From positions 3,844,001 through 3,908,000 of the forward strand of contig CAUWAG010000018.1 in NCBI GenBank assembly GCA_963556695.1: a DNA stretch of 64,000 bases. The letters run 5' to 3'. Shown piece after piece: positions 43,125-57,557 of the stretch. Numbering within the stretch: the stretch's first letter is position 1; each line of letters starts with the position of its first letter. The notes beneath the pieces were generated by a model. That model saw only the letters and a program-made list of their open reading frames with translations, ran no database searches and had not been told where the DNA came from. The DNA comes from Anthostomella pinea (Eukaryota; Ascomycota; Sordariomycetes; Xylariales; Xylariaceae). The position numbers and the translations under genes are program-made.

Positions 43125-45292
43125 ATGGGGTTTTCATCAGGGCGCCTTGCAATACTTCTGATCTGCGCAATTGGTTTCGTCCATTCGTCTAGAGCAGCAA
43201 CTGTCACCTATGACTTCAACGTAACATGGGTGACGTCGAATCCGGATGGCGCTTTCGAGAGACCTACCATTGGCATCAATAACCAGTGGCCGGTTCCACG
43301 GATATCGGCAGACATTGGCGACAACGTTGTGGTACATGTCACCAATCAGCTGGGAAACCAGTCGACATCTCTGCACTTCCACGGCCTCTTCATGAACGGC
43401 AGTACGCATATGGACGGGCCTGCGCAGGTTTCGCAGTGTGGGATACCTCCCGGTTCAAGTTTTACCTACAACTTCACCGTGAGAAGCGTCTATTTCTTAT
43501 GGCTTATGTGCTACGAGCTAACACGTCAAAGATCAACCAACCTGGTACCTATTGGTATCATTCCCATACTGGGGGTCAATATCCAGATGGCTTACGAGGA
43601 CCACTCGTCGTACACGACCCGGAGTCTCCCTTCCTCGGTCGATATGACGAAGAGCTAGTCCTGACAGTATCGGACTGGTATCACGACCAGATGGCAGACA
43701 TGCTACCTACTTTCATCAACAAGGGCAACCCGACAGGCGCAGAGCCAGTCCCACAAGCAGCGCTGTTCAACGACACCCAGAATCTGAAGGTCGCAGTCGA
43801 GCCAGGCAAAACCTATCTCTTCCGCATGATCAACATCGGCGCATTTGCTGGACAATATGTATGGTTCGAGGGCCACAACATGACCATTGTCGAAGTAGAC
43901 GGTGTGTATCACCAGCCTGCCGAGGCTGAGATGATATACATTTCAGCTGCTCAGCGCTGCAGCTTCATGGTGACGACCAAGAATGAGACTACAGCCAACT
44001 ATGCGTTCGTAGCAAGCATGGATACAGTGAGTTGGACTTACTCGAGTGACTCTTGTGGAGGGATCGCTGCTGATATGCTCACTACCAGACACTGTTCGAC
44101 ACAATACCCGAGGGTCTGAACTACAATGTGACCGGATGGCTTGTCTACGATGATGCCAAAACATTGCCAGAGCCCACGCTGGTTGACGAACTGGATCCCT
44201 TTGATGATATGACCTTGGTCCCAAATGACAACCAGACTCTCCTCGGCGAGCCCGACAAGATCATCGAGCTGGATGTGATCATGGACAACCTCGACGATGG
44301 AGCCAACTAGTGAGTGTACACGCCGTGTCCGGCCTAAACGTTGGCTTACATAAAGCAGTGCCTTTTTCAATAACATCACCTACAAAGCACCGAAAGTACC
44401 CACTCTCTACACAGCTCTTTCTGCCGGAGAACTAGCCACGGATCCTACTGTCTACGGCGACTTCACCCATTCATTCGTGCTGGAGAAGGGAGAGATCGTG
44501 CAGATAATCGTCAACAACCTCGACAGCGGGCGACATCCCTTTCACCTTCATGGCCACCATTTCCAGGCCTTATACCGCTCCGTGGAGGAAGGCGGGACGT
44601 TCGAAGATGCTAAGCTTACGGAGGCCGACTACCCTGCTATACCCATGCGTCGTGATACTCTGGTGCTATACCCCGATGGCAACATCGTTCTACGCTTTCG
44701 GGCTGACAATCCAGGTGAATACCTACAAGCGCTTAACGTGGAAGATCCGAGGGGTTATCAGCTAACGATGTTCAGGAGTTTGGCTTTTTCACTGCCATAT
44801 CGAGTGGCATGTAAGCTCCGGCCTCATCGCAACTATGGTAGAGGCACCACTCGATCTCCAGAATACCATATCCATTCCGAGTGACCATCTGGAGGCCTGT
44901 GCTGCCCAAAACATCGCGACAGTCGGCAACGCTGCGGCTAACACGGCAAACTTTCTTGACCTAAGCGGCGAGAACCGTGCTCCTAACCGGCTGCCTGATG
45001 GGTGAGTGACCAACCTGGGGTTACATATAGGCATGACTCACTAAAACTCGATAGATTCACAACACGCGGTAAAGTTGCCTTGGCTTTCAGCTGTCTGAGT
45101 GGTATCCTCGGGGTCGCCATCGTCGCATCGTACGGCCTGGCACCCGATCCAGGATCACATCCTCACATGGAGCACCGTATTGCAGAGGCACAAGTGGTGG
45201 ATCCGCCAACAGCAAGTCCTGCGGCTGTATCTGAGCCGAAGGAGGCCCCGCTCGTGACTACTGGCTCGGGGGGCGGCAGCTCCAGGAGTTGA
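43125..45292 (+). CDS. fet3: Fet3-type ferroxidase (multicopper oxidase)
   Basis: Exons 43125-43478, 43532-44026, 44089-44309, 44359-44714, 44776-45001 and 45055-45292 give 629 residues, near yeast Fet3 (636). A signal peptide ends near SSRA (about residue 24). Copper ligands lie in HFHG (84-87), YWYHSHT (His 128 and 130), HPFHLHGH (416-423) and HCHIEWH (481-487). The context [10 protein letters not shown] holds the Glu linked to iron oxidation in Fet3, and [13 protein letters not shown] holds a nearby Asp. Many N-x-S/T sites fit an extracellular enzyme. A C-terminal membrane segment (about 558-578) anchors it. It oxidises ferrous to ferric iron for Ftr1. Five introns of 49-62 nt are all GT-AG. 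Confidence 0.96.
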
Positions 45293-47597
45293 CCGGTGGA
45301 GGCAAGGTTCTAGCGGAGACGACTGCTTTCAGTCCTGATGGCATTTCGGCGCGCTGCGTGAAAATGATGTATATTTGACAGTGGCAGGCATCGCCTTGAC
45401 ATGTCCTGCCCGGGCATGCAGATGAATAAAATGAATGATACCACTGTCTTGGACTCACCAGATTACCTAACTCTTTGTCTCAAACCGCCCCTTTCCTTGC
45501 CTCCGGATGACTACGCGACGGATGTCTACCACCACAGTAGAAAGCCCCAGCGATCACATAGAGCTCATATGCTTTGCAACTGGTTCGGAGCACGTAAGCA
45601 TGAAAGTCAGCAAGTCTTCAAAGCATACAACCACACCACGACAAGGCCAAACTCTGAATGGGAAATTTTCGCTGTGACTCACCATCTCCAGCTACTCAAG
45701 GGACATATATTTACTTTCCACATGCCAGACAACCACAGCACATCACCGAGCCTCCAGCCGTTGCCCAGCAGTACACCTCGATGAGGCTTCATCATTCACC
45801 CAACCACCAGTGTCACCTAGGTAGCCATCTCCAATACGCCTTGCCCCTGACGACCACAACCCCACCCACCAATCCATGGATTTCCTCTACAAGTACCTGC
45901 GCTCCCTCCCCAGATTTTCGATTACTTTCCTCTCTTTCTTCTCCTCATCCGAGTGCAAGGGCGTTACGAGTACAGTGAGGAGCAATCCGAGTGCTCGTGT
46001 TTGCTAATTGAAAACTATTACATGACCACTCCCAGTTGGGCTTTGTCCCGGCTGGGGAATATTTGGAAACACAATCAGGGCATTATCTAAAGTAACTGCC
46101 TATGGTATCTGTTCTTTTCGTTGTCGTCTATCCCGTGCGGATGGTGATGAGGAGGAGACGTTCTTGTCTGTATGTCTGTCTGTCTTCCCTCGTGTCTGCC
46201 TGTCTATGTGCGTCCGTGTCTACCTACCTGCCTGCCCGGCCTACCTCCTACATGACTGTTTCTTACCTATGGCTGGCTGCCTTTACTGCGGCTTCGTCGC
46301 TACAGTGGAGGCAGGTGGCTGGTCGACAGCAGTAGTAGAGCAGCGCAAAGACGACGAAGCCATGAACGGAGGTATCAAGTACCGCGTCGAGGCGCGAGCC
46401 GTACCGCAGCTCACGATACTTTGGGAATATCCGCGGACGGCAGGACGCCTAGGGATACGAGAATGCGGGTTCACCGCCTCTTATGGGCTTCACACGTATG
46501 CTGTCTGCGATGCTGGCAATATTGAGTACAGACATACTGTATAGCACCGTCACCAGTCATCGCCACCGGGATTGCCGTCACCACACGTAAACACATACTA
46601 TATATTATCGTACATGTCGATCAAAAGCAGCATACAAAGGTGAATCAGCAACTACCCGCCCACAAACCCAAGTTCAAATCCCCACACTGCACAATCTCCA
46701 GTCCACATCAAGCATATACTCCTCCCTACCCTTCCCGCGCGGCAATGGTCGAGTCCATCCTGCCATATCATCGATGTCTGAGACCTGTAGTAAGTAAGTA
46801 CTAACTAAGCCTTCATCTCACATGACTTACATTACCGAACCTCTTATAGTATGTACATCTGCCCACCTGCCTCACGCGCCGCAAAAGAAGCTTTTCCGAG
46901 TTAGCATTCCACAACTTTAGACAACCTGCGTAGCAACATTAGGGAAGTTTGGAACGCCGAGAACCAGTTAAGGCCAGACGGGGAAAGAAGTAGATCATGA
47001 GGAGACCACAGTCAACAGACCAGAAGGCTGTTTCGTTAAGGCTCGTCGAAACCGCTGTAGATAACAAAACGTTCCATAGATGCTGGTCTTTAAGTCACGC
47101 CTGGGTATGAATCTGTTCGTCGGGCGCCCATGCATCGAACTCATATGGACGTTAGCGAAATATCTACCCATGAGGTACACTCAGCCCTCATAAGTCTCCG
47201 TACGCGCTATGTTGGAAGAATTCTAGATCACACGTGAAAATTTGGGAATACTGGAATACATGTAAGCAGCTTACAGGTACAAAGTCATTTTCGATGCTTA
47301 TTACAGCCTGCTTGTTCTACTCAGGATTAACGCACCTTTCGCTTGGTGGACGAGGAGGGTACGGAGACTTATGAGGAGTGAGTGTATCTATCAGACTTAA
47401 AGGGCTCGAGAGACAACACGGACAATTTTGGCAAGTTAAAAGGGAATTAGGATGGATTTCTTGCTATACAGCTCACAAAGGGAACTCGATTGTGCTAGGG
47501 AACTCCTCAGACCGCACCGCTCTCCTTTTCTAGATATACACAGGGCACCACCTCCCCCCAGAGCAGCTTCTATTTAACAGTGGCCAAAACTAGCTCT
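45293..47597. other. Intergenic, 2.3 kb, no gene seen
   Basis: This lies between the 3' ends of fet3 and the ATP synthase gene. Open frames are short and featureless. A CTGT/CCTGCC-rich tract lies at about 46163-46245. It should include both 3' UTRs. Confidence 0.5.
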
Positions 47598-49681
<2,084 letters not shown>

Positions 49682-50345
49682 CTTGGAGGATGACGAGCTG
49701 CGATAGAGGATGGGATGGTGAGGTCGGTGATGTGGTTCTGCTGTAGCAGAGAAGGAAATGAAGAAGAAACAAAAACCGCAACGACATGAATTGCTCCGAA
49801 CCGAACTAGTAAGGTCACGTGGCTTGCGCCTCTGCCAGCTTGTTTGACGCATACCCCGGATATGAGCATACGCCGGGAAAATGGGTATCCGCAAATTTAG
49901 ATTGCACTTATCTTAGTCATTCAGTCTTTGTCCGCAGGGGTAAACTCGAGACACACTTACATCTATGAGGTAGGTTCTGCCAAATAATAAATGTCAAATG
50001 CTGACGAAGTGTGGTATAAAATGCTAGATAGGTGGTATACAAACAATGAAGTCTTGGTCTATGCAAATCAGTGTCCCAATGCCACGCAGGATACCTGTTC
50101 CATATGGCTAAACCAGACACCTATATCCCGGAACTCCAGTGCCCTTTATGCCTACTTGGTAATGGTCCCCCCAGCCCCGACACTCCAGCGTATTTACAGC
50201 ATAGATCGCCGTAGACCACCCAATGACTTAGTGGTGCGTGCCGAGTCTCCTGCTGGTTGAAGTCTGACCTCCCCTATGTGTATCATTCATGCATCATGAC
50301 CATCTCCCGAACCGCCGCGCCCAGACTCCCATAACGTCAAAGCCA
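49682..50345. other. Intergenic, no gene seen
   Basis: The 5' flank of atp2 and 3' flank of the Sly41-type gene. No supported gene or named motif. Confidence 0.5.
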
Positions 50346-52170
50346 TCAAGACGCAGCTTGGACTCTATCTTCGTACCTCCACGTCTCTTCTTGCTTAGTC
50401 CCCCGCGTAAGCCAAGCAGCATTGCTGCTTCCTCGTTGTCGCCCCTTGCCCACGTCATCACTCTTCTTAAAGTCTTCGTTTGCGGCAGCAGCTTGCGAGG
50501 AGTGGCCGTTGGTGTACGGGTAAGAAGGAGTAGAGCCGTTTAACAAGGACATAGGGCTTTCGAAGACAGAGCCTCCTCCGTTCTGCGTCGTCGACCCTTG
50601 GGCCGTGTTCAAGGGGAGTATTGGCTGCCCATGTTTCGAACTCTGGCTCAGAAGGCGCGCTCTTCGATCCGCCTTATTGCTGTCATTCGTCCTGTCATAC
50701 AAATACAGACCAACGAACGTAAGTGCAATGCCCACAGCTTGAAGCGGTGTTGTTGGGTTACGGAACCACAAGATTGCCACCACGATGATCCATACCCGCT
50801 TGATCAACGACGCAACAGAGTAGGTGACGGGCGAGACCATAGACAACAGAACGAAGGCTAGGATATTCTGTCCAAAATGGAACGTTCCGTTGAATAGAAA
50901 TTCCATAGTCAGACGGCCGTGGTCGAAACTGTTTGGTTGAGCAGACAGATCCAGGGCACCATCATGAACAAAATCACGAATCAGACCGATACCTTCACTC
51001 CAAAACCATATCGGAGACGTCAGCACAAAAGCCATTCCCGAGGAATAGCATAGAAGATTCAGCTTATCGAGCTTGCGGGACTTGGTCGCTTGTCCATCGG
51101 CTTCCGCCCTCGCGGCTTCGTTGAACAACCGCTTGGAGAAGATGTTCTGGGTCACGAATATGATAGTCGCCAGGAGAGCATAGAGTATTCCCAGCATATC
51201 GCCCTTGAAGGTATGGTTCGAGGAGCATGCCAACATGACGCCAAGCGTGAGCGGTATCAGTGAGTAGTATGTAGCACGCGGGTATCGGATGTCGAAGATG
51301 AACCGGTATGCGAAGACGGTGAACAGAGGCGAGAGCCCCTTGACGGTATGGACCATGGAAACGGGGATCTTCGAGGTGGCGGTAGCGCTCAGCAAGTGAC
51401 CGCCGATCTGGAATGCGGCGAGTGGCAAGGTGGTCATAATGACATCTCTTGATGGTGATCGTATTGGGTTATGTAGTGCCGGTATTTTGGTTCGTATGGT
51501 GGGAAACACAGACGCCAGCCACGAGGACATGATGCAGTAGAAGGCAACCAGGAAGAATTGTATCATGGTTAAGGTCGCAGGTTTGTCGAAGGCGTTCAGA
51601 ATCGACTTGGAAGAGGTGTTGGTTAAGGCGGACGACATGTACCACATAACGCAAAGACCCTAAGTTTCGCAGTGTTAGCAGAGAGGTCCAGCAGATGGGA
51701 GCGGTCTTGGCTCGACGTACAATGAGTTTGGGAGATATTGGCGCCCGCAGAGCATCTGCTAGCTCATGAGCATTCTGGCTGACGCTCCCACTACGACCCC
51801 TAATCGTCCGGAATGCGTCGCCTATGCTCTTTTGTCGGCCGTGGCCCCGAGAGACTGAAGCGGCGGCCGGTGGTCCCAATGAGGGACCCCATCTTACACC
51901 CTTCGTCGGGGCCATATCTCTGCGTGGCAGCCACCGCTCCGGATTCGCCTGGGTTCCTCCATTTATACCGACCCCATATCCATTCAGGCCAGCGGGGCTC
52001 AGGGATCTTGCGCCAATGCCGCGCATGGCTGGCGAGTCGATATGGTCTGGGAACTTCTCAAGTCCGGAATCGGCATCGCCATCGCCGGGGTGGTCTCCCA
52101 GAGTTTTGGTGCTCGATCGCGAGACGGAGGACTCTCGGACGTAAGTGCCTGATGTCGTGGAATGAGGCAT
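50346..52170 (-). CDS. Sly41-like transporter, triose-phosphate/nucleotide-sugar transporter superfamily
   Basis: Exons 51721-52170 and 50346-51659 give 587 residues, joined across a 61-nt intron (SPKLI then GLCVMWYMSSALTN). The N-terminal 140 residues are polar and Ser-rich. They are followed by a TPT domain of about ten membrane segments with SSKSILNAFDKPATLT, MVHTVKGLSPLFTVFAYRF, TQNIFSKRLFNEA and VASLIKRVWIIVVAI. The first and last are characteristic of Sly41/SLC35E members. The C-terminal tail of about 110 residues is hydrophilic. Yeast Sly41 is an ER/Golgi multicopy suppressor of Ypt1 loss; the substrate is not established. Start taken at MPHSTTSGTYV; the upstream frame extension lacks conservation-like character. 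Divergent from the SF3b2 gene. Confidence 0.9.
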
Positions 52171-52891
52171 GACGGCGGTGCGAGTTGGTGGATGTAACGA
52201 GCGACAAAGAAGCAAGGCCCAAAGATTCGTGGCAGAGAACTTCACGGACTCATTGCTCGACTGTGACTGTTCAGCCAGACGGTTGTCTAGCAAGGTGTCC
52301 CAAGAAGCGCACTACCAATTGTCGATTTCGGATGGGTGAGATGGGTGAGTGAAGTGGGCGGAATATGTAATGGACTGATTTTCATAGGGATCTCCAAGAT
52401 GCTCGACTGAACATACGAGGGTAGGTTGATGTACAATTGTACATAAAATAGTAGCGGGAGAAGGATTGCGGCAAACGCGATTGAGGCGATCGCATTGAAG
52501 CCTAGAGTCCCTGCAGGTGTTCAATGGGGAGCTGCAGCTGCTGCAGTGAAGCCGCTAAAACACGCGCGGCTTGCAAGTTGCAGGGGCTATTTTTACAATA
52601 AGCTACCCCCACTTTACATTGATTTTGCGATTGAGCATGGACCCACCAGCACCTGGCAGTCAATCGGCAAAACTTCAACATTGTGACCGCGACCAACTTG
52701 GAAGTCAGCCTCGCCGCGCCGCCACACATTGCGTGTGTGCTAATAACTTCCACTGTCGACGCCATCTCATCACATTCAGCCTATCCCCATTGTCACCCCC
52801 GATACGTGCTATTCATCACTATTATTCGCAGTCGAGTGAACCATTCACCCATACCTACCCTTGGAGGCGCGCTCGCTGCCAACCTGACAAG
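52171..52891. promoter_or_regulatory. Divergent promoter between Sly41-like and SF3b2 genes
   Basis: About 0.7 kb. The SF3b2 frame is open upstream of its ATG as far as 52571, but that part lacks protein-like character. It contains several ATGs, so it is treated as leader. Confidence 0.55.
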
Positions 52892-54745
52892 ATGGTGGCT
52901 CCGAAGATGACCAAGAACCAGATGCGCCGCGCCAAGAAGAAGGCAGAGAAGCAGGCGAAACCAGAAGTAGATTATGCCCCAGTCAGTGGAAGTCGAACCA
53001 CGCGCAATTCTGACGTGTTCCAGGAATCTGCCCAGGCGAGCGAGACAGATCAGGTCGAATCGAATAAGGACGAAACCGAAGTGGCCGCAGATATCACCCA
53101 GTCAAACGATGCATCGGAGCTCGAGGTCAAAAAGGAACCTGCGTCGTCGGACAATATCCCTGCCGATGGACCCGTCGACGAGTTTGATCTTGCGAACGAG
53201 GATCCGGCCTATTCCATGTACAAGGACATCTTCAGCAAATTTGGCGCATCAAACGACGAGGATGAAGTTGCAAAGGAGGCCAACGCTGGCAACCAGGGCG
53301 AGATTTTCTTTGCCGATGACGACGACATACCCGACGAGGAAGAGGAAACTGCTGGGCCGAACAAGATGTCCAAGAAGAAGCGGAAAATGTTGAACAAGCT
53401 TTCTATCGCCGAGCTGAAGGCACTGGTCAGGAAGCCCGAAGTTGTCGAATGGCACGACACATCATCATCGGACCCCCGGCTCCTGGTCCAGATCAAGGCA
53501 CAGCGAAATGTCGTTCCCGTCCCTACACATTGGTCACTCAAGCGCGAGTACCTATCGTCGAAGAGGGGAATTGAAAAGGCTGCCTTCAAGCTTCCCAAGT
53601 TCATCGCAGACACCGGCATCTCCGAGATGAGAGACGCCGTGCTGGAAAAGCAGGCAGAGCAAAGTCTGAGGCAGAAGCAGCGCGAAAGAGTGCAGCCGAA
53701 AATGGGAAAACTGGATATCGACTACCAACGGCTCTACGATGCTTTCTTCCGCTTTCAGAGCAAGCCCACCTTGACACGTTTTGGTGAGGTGTATTACGAA
53801 GGCAAAGAATACGAGACGAACCTACGGCATCTTCGACCTGGTGAGCTGAGCGATCCCCTAAAAGAGGCGCTTAGCATTCCTCCCGGTGCTCCTCCGCCGT
53901 GGCTCATCAACCAACAGCGTTTTGGACCTCCTCCTTCATACCCCTCGCTCCGCATCCCTGGGCTCAATGCCCCTATTCCGGCAGGAGCACAATGGGGCTT
54001 CAATCCTGGGTGCTACGGAAAGCCGCCAGTCGATGACTACAACCGACCGCTATTTGGTGGAGATATATTTGGTATAATGCAACCAAACCAGACAGCTCCA
54101 CCACCTGGCGAACCTGTAGAGCGCAACATATGGGGAGAATTACACGAGCCGGAGGAGGAGTCCGAGGAAGAGGAAGAGGAGGAGGAAGAAGACGACGAAG
54201 AGGATGAAGATGTTGGAGCAGGCTTACAGACGCCGTCTGGTATGGAAACTCCTGGCGGTCTTGCAAGTAGCGTGCCCACAGAGTACGGCACGAATACCGA
54301 GTCGGTAGCTGGGGAGATGGATCTGCGCAAGTCCCGCCGCGGCTTCGACACGGAAGACAGCACGCACCCGCGTGCAGCGTACACAGTCATCCAGGAGAAG
54401 CAAGCAAAAGCAGAAGGTTTCTTCGGCAGCGACCGCGTGTACGATCTCAAGAACGCGGGCGGTGACATGCGTGTCCTGGGACAAGGCGACGACAGTAGCC
54501 GCAAGCGCAAGAAGCCTGGCGATGTGGACGTGTCGTTTGATCCCGATGCCCTGGGCGACGGTATCAGCAAGGAAGATATGCAGCGGCGGTTCGAGGAGAG
54601 CCGACGGGAAGAGGGTATCGGCGCTAATTGGAGGAGAGAGGACGGCCTTGATGAGATGATAGCAAGTGAAAGCCGCAAGAGACTGAAGAGAGACGAGGAG
54701 AAGAGAGACGACAAGAAGAAGAGCAGCAGCAAGTATAGGTTCTAA
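52892..54745 (+). CDS. cus1: Splicing factor 3B subunit 2 (SF3b145/Cus1)
   Basis: Single exon, 617 residues starting MVAPKMTKNQMRRAKKKAEK. The DUF382 region (about 179-250) reads VRKPEVVEWHDTSSSDPRLL, then PVPTHWSLKREYLSSKRGIE, near-invariant in SF3b145. The PSP domain follows (about 312-365) with LRPGELSDPLKEAL, PPPWLINQQRFGPPPSYP and RIPGLNAPIPAGAQWG. An acidic run of about 20 residues lies near 420-440, and the tail is Lys/Arg-rich (KRDDKKKSSSKYRF). The protein is part of the U2 snRNP SF3b complex, binding SF3b49/Hsh49 and helping anchor U2 at the branch site in the nucleus. Confidence 0.96.
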   Translation: MVAPKMTKNQMRRAKKKAEKQAKPEVDYAPVSGSRTTRNSDVFQESAQASETDQVESNKDETEVAADITQSNDASELEVKKEPASSDNIPADGPVDEFDLANEDPAYSMYKDIFSKFGASNDEDEVAKEANAGNQGEIFFADDDDIPDEEEETAGPNKMSKKKRKMLNKLSIAELKALVRKPEVVEWHDTSSSDPRLLVQIKAQRNVVPVPTHWSLKREYLSSKRGIEKAAFKLPKFIADTGISEMRDAVLEKQAEQSLRQKQRERVQPKMGKLDIDYQRLYDAFFRFQSKPTLTRFGEVYYEGKEYETNLRHLRPGELSDPLKEALSIPPGAPPPWLINQQRFGPPPSYPSLRIPGLNAPIPAGAQWGFNPGCYGKPPVDDYNRPLFGGDIFGIMQPNQTAPPPGEPVERNIWGELHEPEEESEEEEEEEEEDDEEDEDVGAGLQTPSGMETPGGLASSVPTEYGTNTESVAGEMDLRKSRRGFDTEDSTHPRAAYTVIQEKQAKAEGFFGSDRVYDLKNAGGDMRVLGQGDDSSRKRKKPGDVDVSFDPDALGDGISKEDMQRRFEESRREEGIGANWRREDGLDEMIASESRKRLKRDEEKRDDKKKSSSKYRF

Positions 54746-55352
54746 TATCTGCGGATTGGGAGATTCACCATGTAGTCGTTAGTGTAAAGCATTGCTGAAT
54801 GGAGGAGTGATAATGAATTGAATTCGCATATTCGGTACCATTACAACGCCTGCTCTCACGTTGTTGTTGTTGTTGTTGTTGGTCTACCTAGGCGCCCGAC
54901 TGGCATTTGTTACTCGGTATAGCATTGAAAGCGATCAAAGTTTGCTTGTCACACTCACTCGATTCGACCATCGTCACTCGGCTACCTCGACGTGGTCTAG
55001 TCCATCATCACATCGAAACCGAAAGGGTCGAAAGGTTGACTGCTGGAAGGCTGGATAACGGAAGATCAGTCCCGGCATTCTGGGAGAGATCCGATTGCTG
55101 GAAGATGTTTCTCCGGAAGAGGACAGGAACCAAGCTTGAAGCCGCTCAACTCAGACTGTCTGTCGCTCGAACAACAGACTCTGATGTCATGAGCAGAACG
55201 AGAAAGCGAGATCAGCGTCTCGCACATGATCACCTTGTCGCAGCGGGTAGTGTAGGTCAGTATTGAGAACATTCATCTTGTCAAATTCTCTTCTTCGCCT
55301 CACGAGTCTCCGTAAAGGACATTCAAAGAGCAGTCTTTTATACAATCCAGCT
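54746..55352. other. Intergenic with GTT microsatellite
   Basis: The 3' flank of cus1 and promoter of the polygalacturonase. A (GTT)7-8 run sits at about 54859-54881. No gene is supported. Confidence 0.6.
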
Positions 55353-56627
55353 ATGCCTTCGCCGCTTACAATGCTGAGTATAGGCTTCGTCCTTTGTAGC
55401 GGCGTATTTGCCATCGATCCCAGACAAGCGACGCCGACATCCAGCGACATTTGCTCCGTGACGGCATACGCTGCCGTCCCGGCAGCCACAGCGTCATGCA
55501 CATCCATCACGCTGGAAAGTATCAACGTACCGGGCGATGAGACTCTCGACCTTTCTAAGCTGAAAACCGGTACTACAGTCACCTTCGCAGGCACCACAAC
55601 CTTCGACTTCTTCGAGGGAGATTACAACCTGATCGAAGTCGGCGGCACCAACATCACCATCACCGCCAACCCAGACGCCGTCATCGACGGTAACGGCCAA
55701 GCATGGTGGGACGGCCAAGGCAGTAATGGCGGCATCGCCAAGCCTGACCACTTCTTCGTCGTCTCAAAAGCGCTCGGCAACAGCGTCATCAAGGATCTGT
55801 ACATCCAGAACTATCCTGTGCATTGCTTCTCGATCTCTGGTAGCGCCGGGCTGGTCATGGAGAACATCGTGCTCAACAACACCGCTGGTAATGCTCCGAA
55901 CAACCGCTCGGCTGGTTTGCCTGCGGCACATAATACCGATGGCTTTGATATCTCGTCTTCTAATGACACGGTACTCAGGGGCAGTACGGTGGTGAATCAG
56001 GATGACTGTAAGCTGCTCACATTCATGTACTTCCAGATCTCGCAGCCCATTGCTGACCATGTGTTCCAGGCGTCGCCGTCACCAGCGGAGACCACATCAC
56101 AGTATCCGAGATGCTCTGCAATGGCGGCCACGGCCTCAGCATCGGCTCTGTCGGCGGCAAGAGCGACAACAACGTGACCAACATTCTGTTTGAAGACTCG
56201 CAGATCCTGAACAGTCAAAATGGAGCGAGGATCAAGACGAACTCAGACACTACTGGCTTCATCGCAAAGTAAGCTAGCTAGCTACCGCAAGCGATAACTT
56301 ACGCCTCGCGAGGCTCAGTACTGACACCGTATATGCAGTATCACGTACCGAAACATCCAGGTCCAGAACATCTCGATCTACGGCATCGATATCCAGCAAG
56401 ACTACCTCAACGGTGGACCCACCGGTGAGCCGACGAACGGCGTCGTTATCCAGAATGTCACAATGACGAACATTACTGGTACTGCGGAGAGTGATGCGAA
56501 GGACTACTACATCCTCTGTGGTGAGGAGAGCTGCTCGGACTTCACGTTCGACGATATTGGCATTGTGGGTGGCACGAATAGTAGTTGTAATGTGCTACCT
56601 GAGGGAGACTTTAGTTGCTCGCCGTAG
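55353..56627 (+). CDS. Secreted endopolygalacturonase, GH28
   Basis: Exons 55353-56007, 56070-56268 and 56339-56627 give 380 residues, normal for fungal endo-PGs. A signal peptide ends near GVFA (about residue 20), followed by a short propeptide. The parallel beta-helix carries all GH28 catalytic motifs: NTDGFDIS (Asp 196), NQDDC (Asp 217 and 218), GHGLSIGS (His 239) and RIK (272-274). Both introns (62 and 70 nt) fall at or near these motifs, and splicing regenerates DDC and IANITY. The enzyme cleaves alpha-1,4 bonds of polygalacturonate in plant pectin outside the cell. It implies plant-tissue degradation, but not by itself pathogenicity. Confidence 0.95.
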
Positions 56628-57557
56628 TTAGAGGACGGCCTTGAGAGACGAAGTGGGAAAACCGTGGTCATGCATTGTGGCTCTCCATACGAGTGTATCT
56701 CTTCGTCGCCTCTCGCAACTCCACGTAGCGGCTTGTAAAATCTCAGGACTGCCGAAGAATATGGTCTGACCCCGTGGAGCCTCAGCTGGCAAACCGACAC
56801 GGGAGACCTGGTTGCAGCAGACTACCTGCTTGGACATACTCTGATGCTAGCAAAGAAGCCTAATGTGGCACGAGGCCCTGTGATAACAGACATTTTCGTC
56901 ATCTCCAAGCTGCAGGGAGTGGTTGTGGTGCTGTATCGTCTACTTGATGGCTGAGAAGAAAGCGTGTCCAGAAGAACGCACACGTTCGTCTCTAGAATGC
57001 GTGAGCACGGTGAGGTTCATGTACAGAGCACCAGTGTGCTAATTGTATATTTTTGTGCGAGGATTGCAACATGTAGCTGGACGTATTCACAAAGTTGCAA
57101 ATTCTCGACCGGCTGCTGCGTTGCCTACCAGGAGTGAGCGGACTGCTGTTCTCTTTATGCAAAGAACGTATCAGCTCGGTTGATCCATACCATACGCAAC
57201 AATTGCTCGAAAAGAAGTAGGTACTGCACCTCAGGCTGTGGTCGTCCTGCACATGATACCTCTCGTATGTAATACAACTCTCGACACCTTAAGCGAACCG
57301 CCCTGTTGTCCAATATTACCTACTGCTTTCATGTCATGAGAGACTTGATCACCGGGCCCAGAGCGGTGGACAGAGGCTTGGAATTAATTCAATCTGCCAC
57401 TGTGTTTGGATACTCTGATATCAGGTAGACAGCTAGGCCCTGACTTCATCTCCAAGCGCCCAATGCCCCAAGAAATCATAAGTAGCTCTACCTTACGCTC
57501 AAGGTTCCAGCCCTCCCAGCGCCTCTCAGGATATCCATATCCATCCGGATCCAATCT
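56628..57557. other. Intergenic between convergent genes
   Basis: About 0.9 kb containing 3' ends of the polygalacturonase and permease genes. No gene is supported. Confidence 0.5.

Noticed and set aside
46163..46245. CTGTCTGT/CCTGCC-rich tract as a possible repeat array
   Set aside because: Units are irregular, with no consistent period or spacer structure. It is simple-sequence DNA, not a CRISPR or regulated array.
52571..52891. N-terminal extension of the SF3b2 frame by 107 codons
   Set aside because: The extension is open by chance. The recognised family start MVAPKMTKNQMRRAKKK fits the usual protein and the upstream part is His/Pro-rich with no resemblance.
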